Positions 35,816 through 43,858 of a DNA stretch of 64,000 bases are shown piece after piece. The notes beneath the pieces were generated by a model. It worked only from the letters and a program-made list of their open reading frames with translations, had not been told where the DNA came from and searched no databases. The stretch covers positions 124,001-188,000 of the forward strand of contig NZ_MAST01000004.1 of NCBI RefSeq assembly GCF_001758225.1. The letters are read 5' to 3'. Both the position numbers and the translations under genes were made by a program. The stretch comes from Humibacillus sp. DSM 29435. GTDB taxonomy: Bacteria; Actinomycetota; Actinomycetes; Actinomycetales; Dermatophilaceae. Position 1 is the first letter of the stretch; each line of letters begins with the position of its first letter.

Positions 35816-36748
35816 ATGGCCGACGACAGGGCCCGCAACACCGACCCGCGCTACGACCGGCTGACCATCGGAGTCTGCCCCGACCAGTGGGGGGTGTGGT
35901 TCCCGGAGGACGACCAGCAGATCCCGTGGGAGACCGCGCTCGACGAGATGGCCGACGCAGGCTTCTCGGTGATGGAGACAGGCCCTTTCGGCTACTTCCC
36001 TAAGGACGCGGAGCGGCTGCGGGAGGCGATGGACCAGCGCGGGTTCCGCGTCGTAGCCGGCACCGGGTGGGGCATCCTGCACCAGCCGGAGGCCTGGGCC
36101 GACACTGAGAGAACGTTCCGCGCCATCGCCGAGACCCATGCGGCGGTCGGGGCGGAGTACATCGTGCACCTGCCGCCGATGTTCCGCGACGAGAAGAGCT
36201 GGGAGTACACCGACGACAGGGTGCTGTCGACGAAGGCGTGGAACACCTACATCTCCAACGCCGACCGGCTGGGCCGCCTCCTCAAGGAGGACTACGGCCT
36301 GCAGATGGTGCTGCACCCGCACGGTGACAGCCACATCGAGACTCCAGACGACATCGACCGGGTCTTCTCGGCGACCGACCCCGACTACGTGGGCTTCTGC
36401 CTCGACACGGGGCACGTCGTCTACGGCGGCGGCGACCCGGTCGAGCTGTGCCGCAGGTACCCGGAGCGCATCTCCTACGTGCACATCAAGGCCATGGACG
36501 AAGCCTTGGTGAAGCAGGCCCACGACGAGGACTGGCCGTTCGGGCAGGCAGTGGCCAAGGGGTGTTCGGTCGCTCCGCCCGCCGGCGCCCCCGACATGCC
36601 AGCACTCATCGAGGCGCTCGCCGACCTCGACAAGCAGCTCTACGTCGTGTGCGAGCAGGACATGTACCCCTGCGACCCTTCGGTGCCGCTGCCGAACGCG
36701 ATCCAGACCCGGGAGTACCTGGCCTCGATCGGCCTCGGCCTGCCGTGA
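35816..36748 (+). CDS. iolE: myo-Inosose-2 dehydratase-like TIM-barrel protein
   Basis: Probably dehydrates scyllo-inosose to the diketone used by IolD. A 310-residue xylose-isomerase-like barrel; metal ligands are expected in LDTGHVVYGGGD, in the His of VLHPHGDSH and in RISYVHIKAMDE. The N-terminus IGVCPDQWGVWFPED resembles IolE. IolH is a related barrel, so an IolH role is the main alternative. The ATG at 35816 was chosen for its GAGAGGAAC RBS rather than the TTG 21 nt earlier. The stop codon begins an 11-bp tandem repeat. Confidence 0.78.
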   Translation: MADDRARNTDPRYDRLTIGVCPDQWGVWFPEDDQQIPWETALDEMADAGFSVMETGPFGYFPKDAERLREAMDQRGFRVVAGTGWGILHQPEAWADTERTFRAIAETHAAVGAEYIVHLPPMFRDEKSWEYTDDRVLSTKAWNTYISNADRLGRLLKEDYGLQMVLHPHGDSHIETPDDIDRVFSATDPDYVGFCLDTGHVVYGGGDPVELCRRYPERISYVHIKAMDEALVKQAHDEDWPFGQAVAKGCSVAPPAGAPDMPALIEALADLDKQLYVVCEQDMYPCDPSVPLPNAIQTREYLASIGLGLP

Positions 36749-36767
36749 TCCTGCCCTGATCCTGCCC
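36746..36767. repeat. 11-bp tandem duplication starting at the iolE stop codon
   Basis: TGATCCTGCCC occurs at 36746-36756 and again at 36757-36767, followed by another TGA. The first TGA is the iolE stop. Confidence 0.9.
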
Positions 36768-36823
36768 TGAACACGGACCACCTCGACCCTCACCGACGCT
36801 GAGCTTCACGAAGGAGTGACCTC

Positions 36824-37828
36824 ATGACCTTGCGCATCGGCATGATCGGCCCCGGCGGGATGGGCCAGGCGCACATCGCCCGCATCCACTCGGTCATCGC
36901 CGGGGGCCGTGTCGTCGCGGTCTCCGACGTCGACCAGATGCGGGCCACGGAGGTCGCTGCGCGCATCGACGCGACCGTCCACCCCGACTCGGCCGGGCTG
37001 ATCAACGCCGCCGACGTGGATGCCGTGATCATCGGCAGCTACGGCCCCGCGCACGAGGTCGACGTGCTCGAATGCATCGCGGCCGGCAAGCCGGTGCTCT
37101 GCGAGAAGCCTCTCACTCCCACGGCGGCCGCAGCGCTGCGGATCATGGCGGCTGAGCAGGTGAGCGGGCGCCGACTCGTCACCGTCGGGTTCATGCGGCG
37201 GTTCGACCGCAGCTACCGTGAGATGAAGGCCCTGCTCGACTCGGGTGACCTGGGCGAGACGCTCATGGTGCACTGCGCCCACCGCAACCCGACCGTGCCG
37301 GCGAACTACACCTGGGACATGGCCATCAACGACACTGCGATCCATGAGATCGACACGATGCGATGGCTGCTCGGGGAGGAGTTCGTCACGGCCCGCGTCG
37401 ACAAGCCGAAGAAGACCTCGCTGCGGTCAGAGCATCTGCAGGACCCGCTCGTGCTTGTGCTCGAGACCGAGTCCGGCGTGCGGGTCGACGACGAGATCTT
37501 CGTCAACTGTCAGTTCGGCTACGACATCCGCTGCGAGGTAGTGGCCGAGAGGGGCACGGTGAGCCTGGCCGACCAGAACGCGGTCGTGGTGCGTGACGGT
37601 GCGGGGCATCGCAACTCCATCGCCCGCGACCACAACGACCGCTTCCGGGGAGCGTTCGTGACGGAGGTGCAGGAGTGGATCACCGCGGTCACCGAAGGCA
37701 AGCACACCGGCTCGACCTCGTGGGACGGCTACGCCGCGGCGAGTGTCTGCGACGCCGGCGTCAAGGCCCTGACCGACAGCGGTGTGGTGCCGGTCGAGAT
37801 GATCGCGAAACCCGTCTTCTACGCCTGA
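36824..37828 (+). CDS. iolG: myo-Inositol 2-dehydrogenase
   Basis: Oxidises myo-inositol to scyllo-inosose with NAD+, the first step of the pathway. The 334-residue protein follows B. subtilis IolG (as remembered) along its length: IGMIGPGGMGQAHIARI, CEKPLTPTA, VGFMRRFDRSYREMK, HCAHRNPTVPANYTWDMA, DTAIHEIDTMRWLL and a late TSWDGYAAASVCDA segment. Catalytic Lys is in EKP, Asp and His in IHEID. It is the last gene, 75 nt after iolE, with its own GAAGGAG RBS. Confidence 0.9.
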   Translation: MTLRIGMIGPGGMGQAHIARIHSVIAGGRVVAVSDVDQMRATEVAARIDATVHPDSAGLINAADVDAVIIGSYGPAHEVDVLECIAAGKPVLCEKPLTPTAAAALRIMAAEQVSGRRLVTVGFMRRFDRSYREMKALLDSGDLGETLMVHCAHRNPTVPANYTWDMAINDTAIHEIDTMRWLLGEEFVTARVDKPKKTSLRSEHLQDPLVLVLETESGVRVDDEIFVNCQFGYDIRCEVVAERGTVSLADQNAVVVRDGAGHRNSIARDHNDRFRGAFVTEVQEWITAVTEGKHTGSTSWDGYAAASVCDAGVKALTDSGVVPVEMIAKPVFYA

Positions 37829-37940
37829 GCCGGCGTCAGGCCGACGAGGTCGGGGAGTGCTTTCGGCATCTGGCGCCGGTGAACCTCCCCAACCTCCACC
37901 GATCTCGACAGAGCTGGACGTGACTCCCGAAGGCCGCCGC

Positions 37941-37946
37941 TACGCT
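37941..37946 (+). promoter_or_regulatory. Leaderless -10 box of the nitroreductase-like gene
   Basis: TACGCT, 6-nt spacer, ATG at 37953. It indicates that this gene is separate from the iol operon. Confidence 0.6.
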
Positions 37947-37952
37947 GGTCGG

Positions 37953-38363
37953 ATGAGCGACTGGAACGACAAGATCATCGAGGAGTTTCGGGCCAACGGC
38001 GGCAAGGTGGGTGGCGACTTCGAGGGTGCTCCGCTGTTGCTGCTGCACAGCACCGGCGCCAAGTCCGGGCAGGTGCGCGTCAGCCCGATGATGTACCGAC
38101 AGGTCGACGGCCGATGGGCCGTTTTCGCCTCCAACGATGGCATGGACCTCAACCCGGCTTGGTACCACAACCTCAAGGCCAACCCCGAGGCCGCGATCGA
38201 GGTCGGCAGCGACACCGTTGAGGTGACGGCACGGGAGCTGACCCTCGAGGAACGCGATCCGGTGTGGCAGCAACAGAAGGAGCAGTACTCCGGCTTCGCC
38301 GACTACGAGCAGAAGACCGACCGCGTCATCCCCGTGGTGCTGTTGACCCCACGACAAGCCTGA
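37953..38363 (+). CDS. F420-dependent nitroreductase-family (Ddn-type) protein
   Basis: A 136-residue split beta-barrel protein of the deazaflavin-dependent nitroreductase family, which uses reduced F420 to reduce quinones or nitro compounds. Typical features are LLHSTGAKSGQVRVSPMMYRQ, a WAVFASNDGM strand and NPAWYHNLKANPEA, the F420 phosphate-binding area. The substrate is unknown. The ATG was chosen from the leaderless spacing; the longer in-frame extension is proline-rich and not family-like. Confidence 0.88.
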   Translation: MSDWNDKIIEEFRANGGKVGGDFEGAPLLLLHSTGAKSGQVRVSPMMYRQVDGRWAVFASNDGMDLNPAWYHNLKANPEAAIEVGSDTVEVTARELTLEERDPVWQQQKEQYSGFADYEQKTDRVIPVVLLTPRQA

Positions 38364-38477
38364 GCAGCCAGGCCGACCCAGCTCGAGCCGCGGGTACACC
38401 GAGCCTGGGTGCCAGGTCGAGCACCGCGGCATCCCCGGGGTCGACCAAGCTGACCGCGTTCTGCACCTGGAGGCGGG

Positions 38478-38657
38478 TCAGCCTTCGAGCGCTCCGGCCC
38501 AACGCCAGTCGCCTTCGGGCCCGAGGTACTCGACGCGGTTGACCCCCTCAGGGGTCTCCTCCTCGTCGCGAGCCCACGCCAGAGCGTCGGCATGGGAGGC
38601 ATGGTCTGCCTCGGCCACGACGTCGCCCATACCGTCGAGAAAGCGGTATCGGGTCAT
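38478..38657 (-). CDS. Small acidic protein of unknown function (59 aa)
   Basis: A 59-residue acidic protein (MTRYRFLDGMGDVVAEADHASH...) with no signal peptide or membrane segment and no domain I recognise. It is supported by a TACGAT -10 box 7 nt before the ATG, the same leaderless signature as other genes here, and by a plausible soluble composition. The longer in-frame extension upstream is a Cys/Arg-rich shadow of the Nudix gene. A stand-alone cytoplasmic protein is likely. Confidence 0.6.
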   Translation of the reverse strand: MTRYRFLDGMGDVVAEADHASHADALAWARDEEETPEGVNRVEYLGPEGDWRWAGALEG

Positions 38658-38664
38658 GCCCGTG

Positions 38665-38670
38665 ATCGTA
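38665..38670 (-). promoter_or_regulatory. Leaderless -10 box of the 59-aa gene
   Basis: TACGAT on the minus strand, 7 nt before ATG 38657. Confidence 0.55.
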
Positions 38671-38733
38671 GACCGACCTGCCCCAGCACGGTCGCGCTGC
38701 GCAAGCGCTTCCGACGCGAGACCCTCGAACTTC

Positions 38734-39204
38734 TCATTCCGGTGGGTGGATGAGCATGTTTTGCAGCATCTGTCGGTGCTGCGGGTGCGCCCAGGGCAGC
38801 CCAGCCAGCTCGTCGGCGCCCAGCCACGCGATGCGGTCGTGTTCCTCCCTGAGCACATTGCTGGGCCGACCTCGCCACGCCGTGACCCGCCAGGTGCTCA
38901 GGTGTAGCTCGTCGCTGGGCGCACCGGCGGTGAGTTGCAGTCGGCAGGTGGGCACCTCGTCGCAGGCGAGGACGTCGATGCCGAGCTCCTCGCGCAGCTC
39001 GCGTCGAAGAGCCTCGGTCTCGAGCTCGCCCGACTCAACGTGCCCTCCGGGCAGAGCCCAGGTGCTGGGGTAGGCGCGACGCTCTGCACTGCGCAGCGTG
39101 AGGAGCACCTGGCCTTGCGAGATGAGAATTCCAGCGACCACGGTGTGCACCAGAAGAGCAAAGCAGGAGACCCTGACATCACCCACGACCCTGACATCGC
39201 CCAC
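38734..39204 (-). CDS. Nudix hydrolase (MutT-like)
   Basis: A Nudix-fold pyrophosphohydrolase of about 156 residues. The Nudix box GGHVESGELETEALRRELRE, continuing ELGID, has all Glu metal ligands. The substrate is unknown; likely a nucleotide derivative. The start is uncertain. GTG 39204 has a TAGGTC box (39217-39212) 7 nt upstream and would translate an 18-bp tandem repeat as VGDVRV twice. GTG 39150, which begins at the core beta strand, is the alternative. Confidence 0.8.
   Translation of the reverse strand: MGDVRVVGDVRVSCFALLVHTVVAGILISQGQVLLTLRSAERRAYPSTWALPGGHVESGELETEALRRELREELGIDVLACDEVPTCRLQLTAGAPSDELHLSTWRVTAWRGRPSNVLREEHDRIAWLGADELAGLPWAHPQHRQMLQNMLIHPPE
39169..39204. repeat. 18-bp tandem duplication at the Nudix gene start
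   Basis: Two units, 39169-39186 and 39187-39204, read GACCCTGACATC(A/G)CCCAC and differ at one base. Confidence 0.95.
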
Positions 39205-39276
39205 GGCTTCTGACCTACAGGCGCGTTGACGGTAAAGGGCTGTGCGTCGAGTGCCAGCTGCGAAACACTGACGCTT

Positions 39277-40059
39277 GTGGAGGCGACGATCCAGACGCTT
39301 CAAGCGCTGATCACGCGGGAGGCACCGGGCTCACCGGTGGGCACCTACGTGACCGGCTCCTCCTGCGATGGCGGGTTGCGGCCCGCCAGCGACCTCGACA
39401 TCCTGCTCATCACTCGCGTGTCGCTCCAGGCGAGCGAGCGTCGCATCCTGGTCGACCACCTCCTGGGCCACTCGGGGAGGCGTGCCACGAAACAACCCGG
39501 CCGGCCGGTCGAGCTGACCTCCCTCGTGCTCGGCGACGTCAAGCCCTGGCGCTACCCGGCCATGCGTGACTTCCTCTACGGCGAGTGGCGCCGAGCCGAC
39601 TACGAGGCCGGTCACCTGCCTTGCCGCGAGGCCGATCCCAACCTGCCCGTCATCCTGACGGTCGCCCGCGAGCACTCGTCAGTGCTGATGGGTCCGCCGT
39701 TGGCGGAGCTCACCGACCTCGTGCCGCGGGAGCATCTGACGCAGTCGATGTTCGACGTACTGCCGAGCCTGCTCGATGACCTCGTCGGCGACGAACGCAA
39801 CGTCCTCCTGACGCTCGCTCGCATCCTCTACACGCTTCGCACCGGCGTCATCGCACCGAAGGATGTCGCCGCAGCCGATGTGCGTTCGACCCTGGCACCG
39901 GCCCACGCACAGCTCCTGGACTTTGCTGCGCAGGCCTATCGGGGCGAGCTGCACGACGACTGGACCGAGCTCGGCAGCGAAGCGTCTGCCGTGGCCTCGG
40001 CCCTGACCGACCGCATCACCGCACTCCGGCCGCGCAGGGTCGAGGGGGCCGAGCACTGA
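39277..40059 (+). CDS. AadA-like (ANT(3'')-type) nucleotidyltransferase
   Basis: About 260 residues, like streptomycin/spectinomycin adenylyltransferases in length and motifs. The nucleotidyltransferase core GSSCDGGLRPASDLDILL has both metal Asp residues. The C-terminal helical domain shows NVLLTLARILYTLRTGVIAPKDVAA, very close in pattern to AadA. It could modify an aminoglycoside or an unknown small molecule. Being chromosomal, with no integron or transposon nearby, it may be intrinsic. The start is uncertain: GTG 39277 fits the length, but no RBS is clear. Confidence 0.78.
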   Translation: MEATIQTLQALITREAPGSPVGTYVTGSSCDGGLRPASDLDILLITRVSLQASERRILVDHLLGHSGRRATKQPGRPVELTSLVLGDVKPWRYPAMRDFLYGEWRRADYEAGHLPCREADPNLPVILTVAREHSSVLMGPPLAELTDLVPREHLTQSMFDVLPSLLDDLVGDERNVLLTLARILYTLRTGVIAPKDVAAADVRSTLAPAHAQLLDFAAQAYRGELHDDWTELGSEASAVASALTDRITALRPRRVEGAEH

Positions 40060-40106
40060 CGCCGACGGGCTACGTATCGCCGTCGACCGGCCGCGCATGG
40101 CGTGGC

Positions 40107-40958
40107 TCAGCCTCGGGTGCTGATCCAGCCGGGCAGGATGCCGCTCGCCAGCGCCGTCTGCCGCAGCGGCGTGGCCAGCTCGAGCACCCGACGCGTGCCG
40201 TCGAGGCCGAGGTGGCGCCACCCCTCGAGTGCGAGCCGGTCGGTCTGTCGTTCCAGGTCGCGTCGGAAGGTCATGCCCTGTTCGGTCAGGGCGCCATCGG
40301 CGACGAGGCCGCGCACGTTCAGTCGTTCGGTGCCGGCGTCCCAGTCCTCGTCGGTCCAGCCTCGAGTCTCACGCAGGAAGGGGGTGTTGCCGGCGAACAG
40401 CCCTCCGAGCACGAGCGACTCGACTGGGTCGAGCCCGGCGCGCAGCAGCACGGCGACGTGCCCGTCGCCGCGGTGCTCACGGATGAGCGTCGTCGCGTGC
40501 CACAGCGCGAGGCGTGGTTCGCCCGGCCACGTAAGACCGGCGTGAGCGGCATACAGGGGTCGGCCGTGGGAGGTGAGCCCACCGCAGACGGTGCGCACCA
40601 GCGCGAGCAGCTCGGTCAGGTCGGTGTCGCCGATGACGCGCTGGAGCACGGTGCTCATGGCGTCGCGGCGGGCCTGCTGAACCTGCTCCGGCGAGGCCAC
40701 CTCCCAGGCCGCGGGCAGGGCCTTGCGGTGCAGCCACGGAGCGAAGACGTAGAAGGTCGCGATCGGCACCTCGGGCCCCACCGCTCCGTAAGCCGCCGAG
40801 CGGGCCACGAAGTAGCTGAGGCGCGGGCGCAGACCCAGCGCTACGTAGGCGTCGCGCACGTCGTCGGCGAAATAGCCGAGCACGTGCACCGACTCGAGGG
40901 CGCCCCAGGCCTTCCGGGAGGCTTTGGTCAGCTCGAGGTCGTCGTCGGTGTCGGTCAC
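40107..40958 (-). CDS. SCO6745-family protein
   Basis: A 283-residue actinobacterial protein of unknown reaction, resembling the SCO6745/SalK family. It is mostly helical, with an N-terminal HxLxYFADDVRDAY-type segment, ARSAAYG and a winged-helix-like C-terminal region (LVADGALTEQGMTFRRDLERQTD). It lacks a membrane segment or signal. The GTG at 40958 was chosen because TAGGGT ends 7 nt upstream. It is probably monocistronic. Confidence 0.65.
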   Translation of the reverse strand: MTDTDDDLELTKASRKAWGALESVHVLGYFADDVRDAYVALGLRPRLSYFVARSAAYGAVGPEVPIATFYVFAPWLHRKALPAAWEVASPEQVQQARRDAMSTVLQRVIGDTDLTELLALVRTVCGGLTSHGRPLYAAHAGLTWPGEPRLALWHATTLIREHRGDGHVAVLLRAGLDPVESLVLGGLFAGNTPFLRETRGWTDEDWDAGTERLNVRGLVADGALTEQGMTFRRDLERQTDRLALEGWRHLGLDGTRRVLELATPLRQTALASGILPGWISTRG

Positions 40959-40965
40959 GCTTCGC

Positions 40966-40971
40966 ACCCTA
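40966..40971 (-). promoter_or_regulatory. Leaderless -10 box of the SCO6745-like gene
   Basis: TAGGGT on the minus strand with a 7-nt spacer to GTG 40958. Confidence 0.6.
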
Positions 40972-40993
40972 CGCGGGCTCACCGCCCCTCACC

Positions 40994-41053
40994 CTCCGCG
41001 GTTCGAGGTGTTCCGCGGCGCCCTACCGCGGTGGAACACCTCGAACCGCGGAG
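40994..41053. terminator. Very long perfect hairpin downstream of the TauE gene
   Basis: A 21-bp perfect stem (40994-41014 with 41033-41053) encloses an 18-nt loop that can extend pairing by GCGG/CCGC. It lies 18 bp past the TauE stop and just upstream of the next leftward promoter, so it probably stops readthrough. Confidence 0.8.
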
Positions 41054-41070
41054 AAGGCAGGGGGCAGGGC

Positions 41071-41826
41071 TCAGCGCACGACGAGGGCCACGGCCGACAG
41101 CACGGTGGCCACGAGCACCGCCTGCTCGAACCGGGCCTGGGTCAGCCGGCGCACCAGGTGCAGCCCGGCCCACGCACCGACCAGCACGACTGGTGCCAGC
41201 ACGACAGTGCGGTGCAGGGTGTCGCCGCCGAGCAGCCCCAGCCCGGCGCTGAACGGCACCTTGCAGAGGTTCACCCCGAAGAAGAAGAGGGCTCCGGTGC
41301 CGAGGAAGCGTCGCTTCTCCACGCCCTGCGCAACGAGATAGAGCGTCATCACCGGGCCGGCCGCGTTGGCCGTCATCGTGGCGAAGCCGGATGCCGCTCC
41401 CGTGGCCATCGCGGCCCCACGCGACGATGCGACGGCGCCGAGGGAAGGGCTGCGGAACCGCAGCGCGATCTGCAGGCCCGCCATGACGAGCAGCAGCGCC
41501 CCGATCGACCGACGCAGCACTGCGTCGTCGACGAGGGCGAGAAACGCGGCGCCCAGAACGAGCCCGGGCAATACCGAGGGCAGCAGCCGACGGAGCAGGG
41601 TGAGGTCGGCGTCTCGGCGGTAGTGCCACACGGCGACCACGTCACCCACGATGAGCAGCAGCAGGATGGCCCCGGTCGACTCGCGGGTCGGCAGCACGCT
41701 GGCGAAGATGGCGACGGCGAGGCTGCCCAGGCCGCCGATGGCGGTCTTGGCGAAGCCGATGCACAGGGCGGCGATGCCGAGCAGCAGCCAGGCCAGCCAC
41801 TCCGGCGGGGCCGCGGTCGAGGTCAT
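41071..41826 (-). CDS. TauE/SafE-family membrane exporter
   Basis: A 251-residue membrane protein with about seven or eight hydrophobic helices and the two family repeats (GLGSLAVAIFASVLPTRES near the N-terminus, FATMTANAAGPVMTLYL in the middle). The family moves sulfite, sulfoacetate or other organic anions; the substrate here is unknown. The ATG at 41826 was chosen over an upstream start because TACCCT lies 8 nt before it. The gene ends before a very strong hairpin. Confidence 0.87.
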   Translation of the reverse strand: MTSTAAPPEWLAWLLLGIAALCIGFAKTAIGGLGSLAVAIFASVLPTRESTGAILLLLIVGDVVAVWHYRRDADLTLLRRLLPSVLPGLVLGAAFLALVDDAVLRRSIGALLLVMAGLQIALRFRSPSLGAVASSRGAAMATGAASGFATMTANAAGPVMTLYLVAQGVEKRRFLGTGALFFFGVNLCKVPFSAGLGLLGGDTLHRTVVLAPVVLVGAWAGLHLVRRLTQARFEQAVLVATVLSAVALVVR

Positions 41827-41834
41827 GAAACCCG

Positions 41835-41840
41835 AGGGTA
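41835..41840 (-). promoter_or_regulatory. Leaderless -10 box of the TauE gene
   Basis: TACCCT on the minus strand, 8 nt before ATG 41826. Confidence 0.5.
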
Positions 41841-41932
41841 GGCCGCGCGAACGCAACGCGTGGTGTTCGGTCGCGAGCTGCGGGCCTACAGTGAATGAGC
41901 CGTATCGATGCCCGACCGAGGAGCGCCTGCTG

Positions 41933-43300
41933 ATGCCCAACGAACGACCAACCGGCCCGTCGGCCGATCGCCTGCACGACCTGCCTCACGACCTCACCGA
42001 GCGTTTCACGAAAACCTTCGACGCCGACCCGACCGCCCGGCTGCTGCAGAACGCCGTGACTGTCACCCCCGTCGACGAGGTGGCGCTCGACCGGCGGGTC
42101 GTGACGAGCATCGACCACTCCATGTCGCACCTGCTCGACGACTGGGCCGTCACCTCGCAGGAGAAGAGCGGTCGCTGCTGGCTGTTCGCCGGCACCAACC
42201 TGCTGCGGGTCGGGGCGGCCAAGAAGCTGGGCGTGAAGGACTTCGAGTTCTCGCAGAACCACCTGCTCTTCTGGGACAAGCTCGAGAAGGCCAACCACTG
42301 GCTCGAGTCGATCATCGCCACCGCCGACCGCGACGTCGACGACCGCACCGTCGCCCACCTGTTGTCGACGCCCGCTGAAGACGGCGGTCAGTGGAACATG
42401 TTCGTGGCCCTGGTGGTCAAGCACGGGCTCGTGCCCAAGACCGCCATGCCCGAGACCAAGAGCTCGAGCAACACCAGGGCGATGAACCGCGACATCGCGA
42501 CGATCCTGAGGCAGGCCGCCCGTGACCTGCGGGCGAGTGCAGCGAACGGCGCCGCCGACGATGAGCTGCAGAGCGCCAAGGAGCAGGTGCTCGCCAGCAT
42601 CCACCGACTTCTCTGCATCCACCTCGGTACGCCGCCCCAGTCGTTCGTTTGGCAGTGGAAGGACAAGGACAACGGGTTTCACCGCTCCGGTGAGATGACC
42701 CCGCGTGAGTTCGCCGACGCCTACGTGACAGTGCCGCTCACCGACTACGTCTGCCTCGTCAACGACCCGAGGCCGACCAGTCCCTTCGGCCGCACGTATA
42801 CCGTCGAGCACCTGGGCAACGTCGTCGGCGCCCCGCCGGTGGCCTACCTCAACGTGCAGACCGACCTGATGAAGAAGCTGGCGGCGGCCGCCATCGTCGG
42901 CGGAGAAGCCGTGTGGTTCGGGTGCGACACCGACCAGATGTCGAACTCGGAGCTCGGCCTGTGGGATGCCGCCCTCTTCGACCGCGCCGCCGTCTACGCC
43001 ACGACGCCCGACCTGGCCAAGGCCGATCGGCTCACCCACCACGAGTCGATGATGACCCACGCGATGCTCTTCACAGGGGTCGACCTGCAGGGCGATCTTC
43101 CGCGTCGCTGGCGCGTCGAGAACAGCTGGGGCGCCGAGAAGGGTGACAAGGGCTTCATGACGATGAACGACAACTGGTTCGGCGAGCACGTGTTCGAGAT
43201 CGCCGTGCGCAGAGACGCCCTTCCCGCAGATCTGCAGGCGGTTCTCGCCGACGAGCCGGTCGTGCTGCCGGCGTGGGACCCGATGGGCGCGCTGGCCTGA
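41933..43300 (+). CDS. pepC: Aminopeptidase C / bleomycin hydrolase (peptidase C1)
   Basis: A cytoplasmic papain-fold cysteine aminopeptidase of 455 residues. The catalytic Cys is C82 in QEKSGRCWLFAG, His is in THHESMMTHAMLFTGV and Asn in RVENSWGAEKGDKGF, the family triad in order. It releases N-terminal residues from peptides and may inactivate bleomycin-type compounds. The ATG at 41933 has a GAGGAG RBS 8 nt upstream, and a TACAGT -10 candidate lies at 41887-41892. Upstream in-frame codons run antisense to TauE and are rejected. Confidence 0.95.
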   Translation: MPNERPTGPSADRLHDLPHDLTERFTKTFDADPTARLLQNAVTVTPVDEVALDRRVVTSIDHSMSHLLDDWAVTSQEKSGRCWLFAGTNLLRVGAAKKLGVKDFEFSQNHLLFWDKLEKANHWLESIIATADRDVDDRTVAHLLSTPAEDGGQWNMFVALVVKHGLVPKTAMPETKSSSNTRAMNRDIATILRQAARDLRASAANGAADDELQSAKEQVLASIHRLLCIHLGTPPQSFVWQWKDKDNGFHRSGEMTPREFADAYVTVPLTDYVCLVNDPRPTSPFGRTYTVEHLGNVVGAPPVAYLNVQTDLMKKLAAAAIVGGEAVWFGCDTDQMSNSELGLWDAALFDRAAVYATTPDLAKADRLTHHESMMTHAMLFTGVDLQGDLPRRWRVENSWGAEKGDKGFMTMNDNWFGEHVFEIAVRRDALPADLQAVLADEPVVLPAWDPMGALA

Positions 43301-43372
43301 CCATTCGCAAAGTTTGCCAAACAATGGGAAAAGGCATGACCAAAGGCTCTACAAGCAGGGCGCTGTCTGTCA

Positions 43373-43378
43373 TAGCGT
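43373..43378 (+). promoter_or_regulatory. Leaderless -10 box of the DUF3841-like gene
   Basis: TAGCGT, 6-nt spacer, ATG at 43385. Upstream, 43311-43350 is unusually AT-rich for this DNA and contains GTTTGCCAAAC. Confidence 0.6.
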
Positions 43379-43384
43379 CGAGTC

Positions 43385-43858
43385 ATGAAGCTGTGGACAT
43401 GGCAGACACCCGAGGTGGCCGACACGCTGTCACGCGGCGAGGTCCATCGAGCCCAGTGGCACCGCATCGATCGGGCGGGGCAGGGGGCCTATCGCGCGAT
43501 GGCGAACGAGATGGCCTCGGCCGGTATCGATGTCGGGCCCATCCCTCCCGTGTGGCTCTGGTGCGACGAACCTGACCCCGATACCGTGGCCGACCGTTCC
43601 TACCAGGTTGCGCGAGAGGGAGAGCCGGAGCGGGGTCTGGTCGTGCTGACGGTCGAAGCGCCCGATTCGCTGGTGCTGCTCAGCTCGTACTCAGCGTGGA
43701 TCGAGCGCCTCGCCGACCCCTCCTCGCGCCGACCCTTCGACCCGGTGCCCGACCTCGGCCCCACCGACCTGCAGGGCTGCCTTCCGTACCTCCACCCCGA
43801 CTGGGTGCGCAGCTCGCGCCCGCTGCCGACGGACGACCTCGCGCTGGCCGACCGATGA
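43385..43858 (+). CDS. DUF3841-like protein of unknown function
   Basis: A 157-residue soluble protein beginning MKLWTWQTPEVADTL. It is rich in Trp (LWTWQ, WLWCDE, WIERL, DWVRSS) and acidic residues. The N-terminal pattern and WxW positions recall the DUF3841 family; no activity is known. The start is supported by the leaderless box. No operon partner is evident. Confidence 0.65.
   Translation: MKLWTWQTPEVADTLSRGEVHRAQWHRIDRAGQGAYRAMANEMASAGIDVGPIPPVWLWCDEPDPDTVADRSYQVAREGEPERGLVVLTVEAPDSLVLLSSYSAWIERLADPSSRRPFDPVPDLGPTDLQGCLPYLHPDWVRSSRPLPTDDLALADR

Noticed and set aside
41642-43324. Long minus-strand open frame (560 codons)
   Set aside because: Antisense to pepC and TauE, His/Val/Gly-rich with no domain; a GC-rich shadow.
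43311-43350. AT-rich patch with GTTTGCCAAAC before the DUF3841-like gene as an operator
   Set aside because: Only a single short palindrome, with no regulator nearby; too weak to call.
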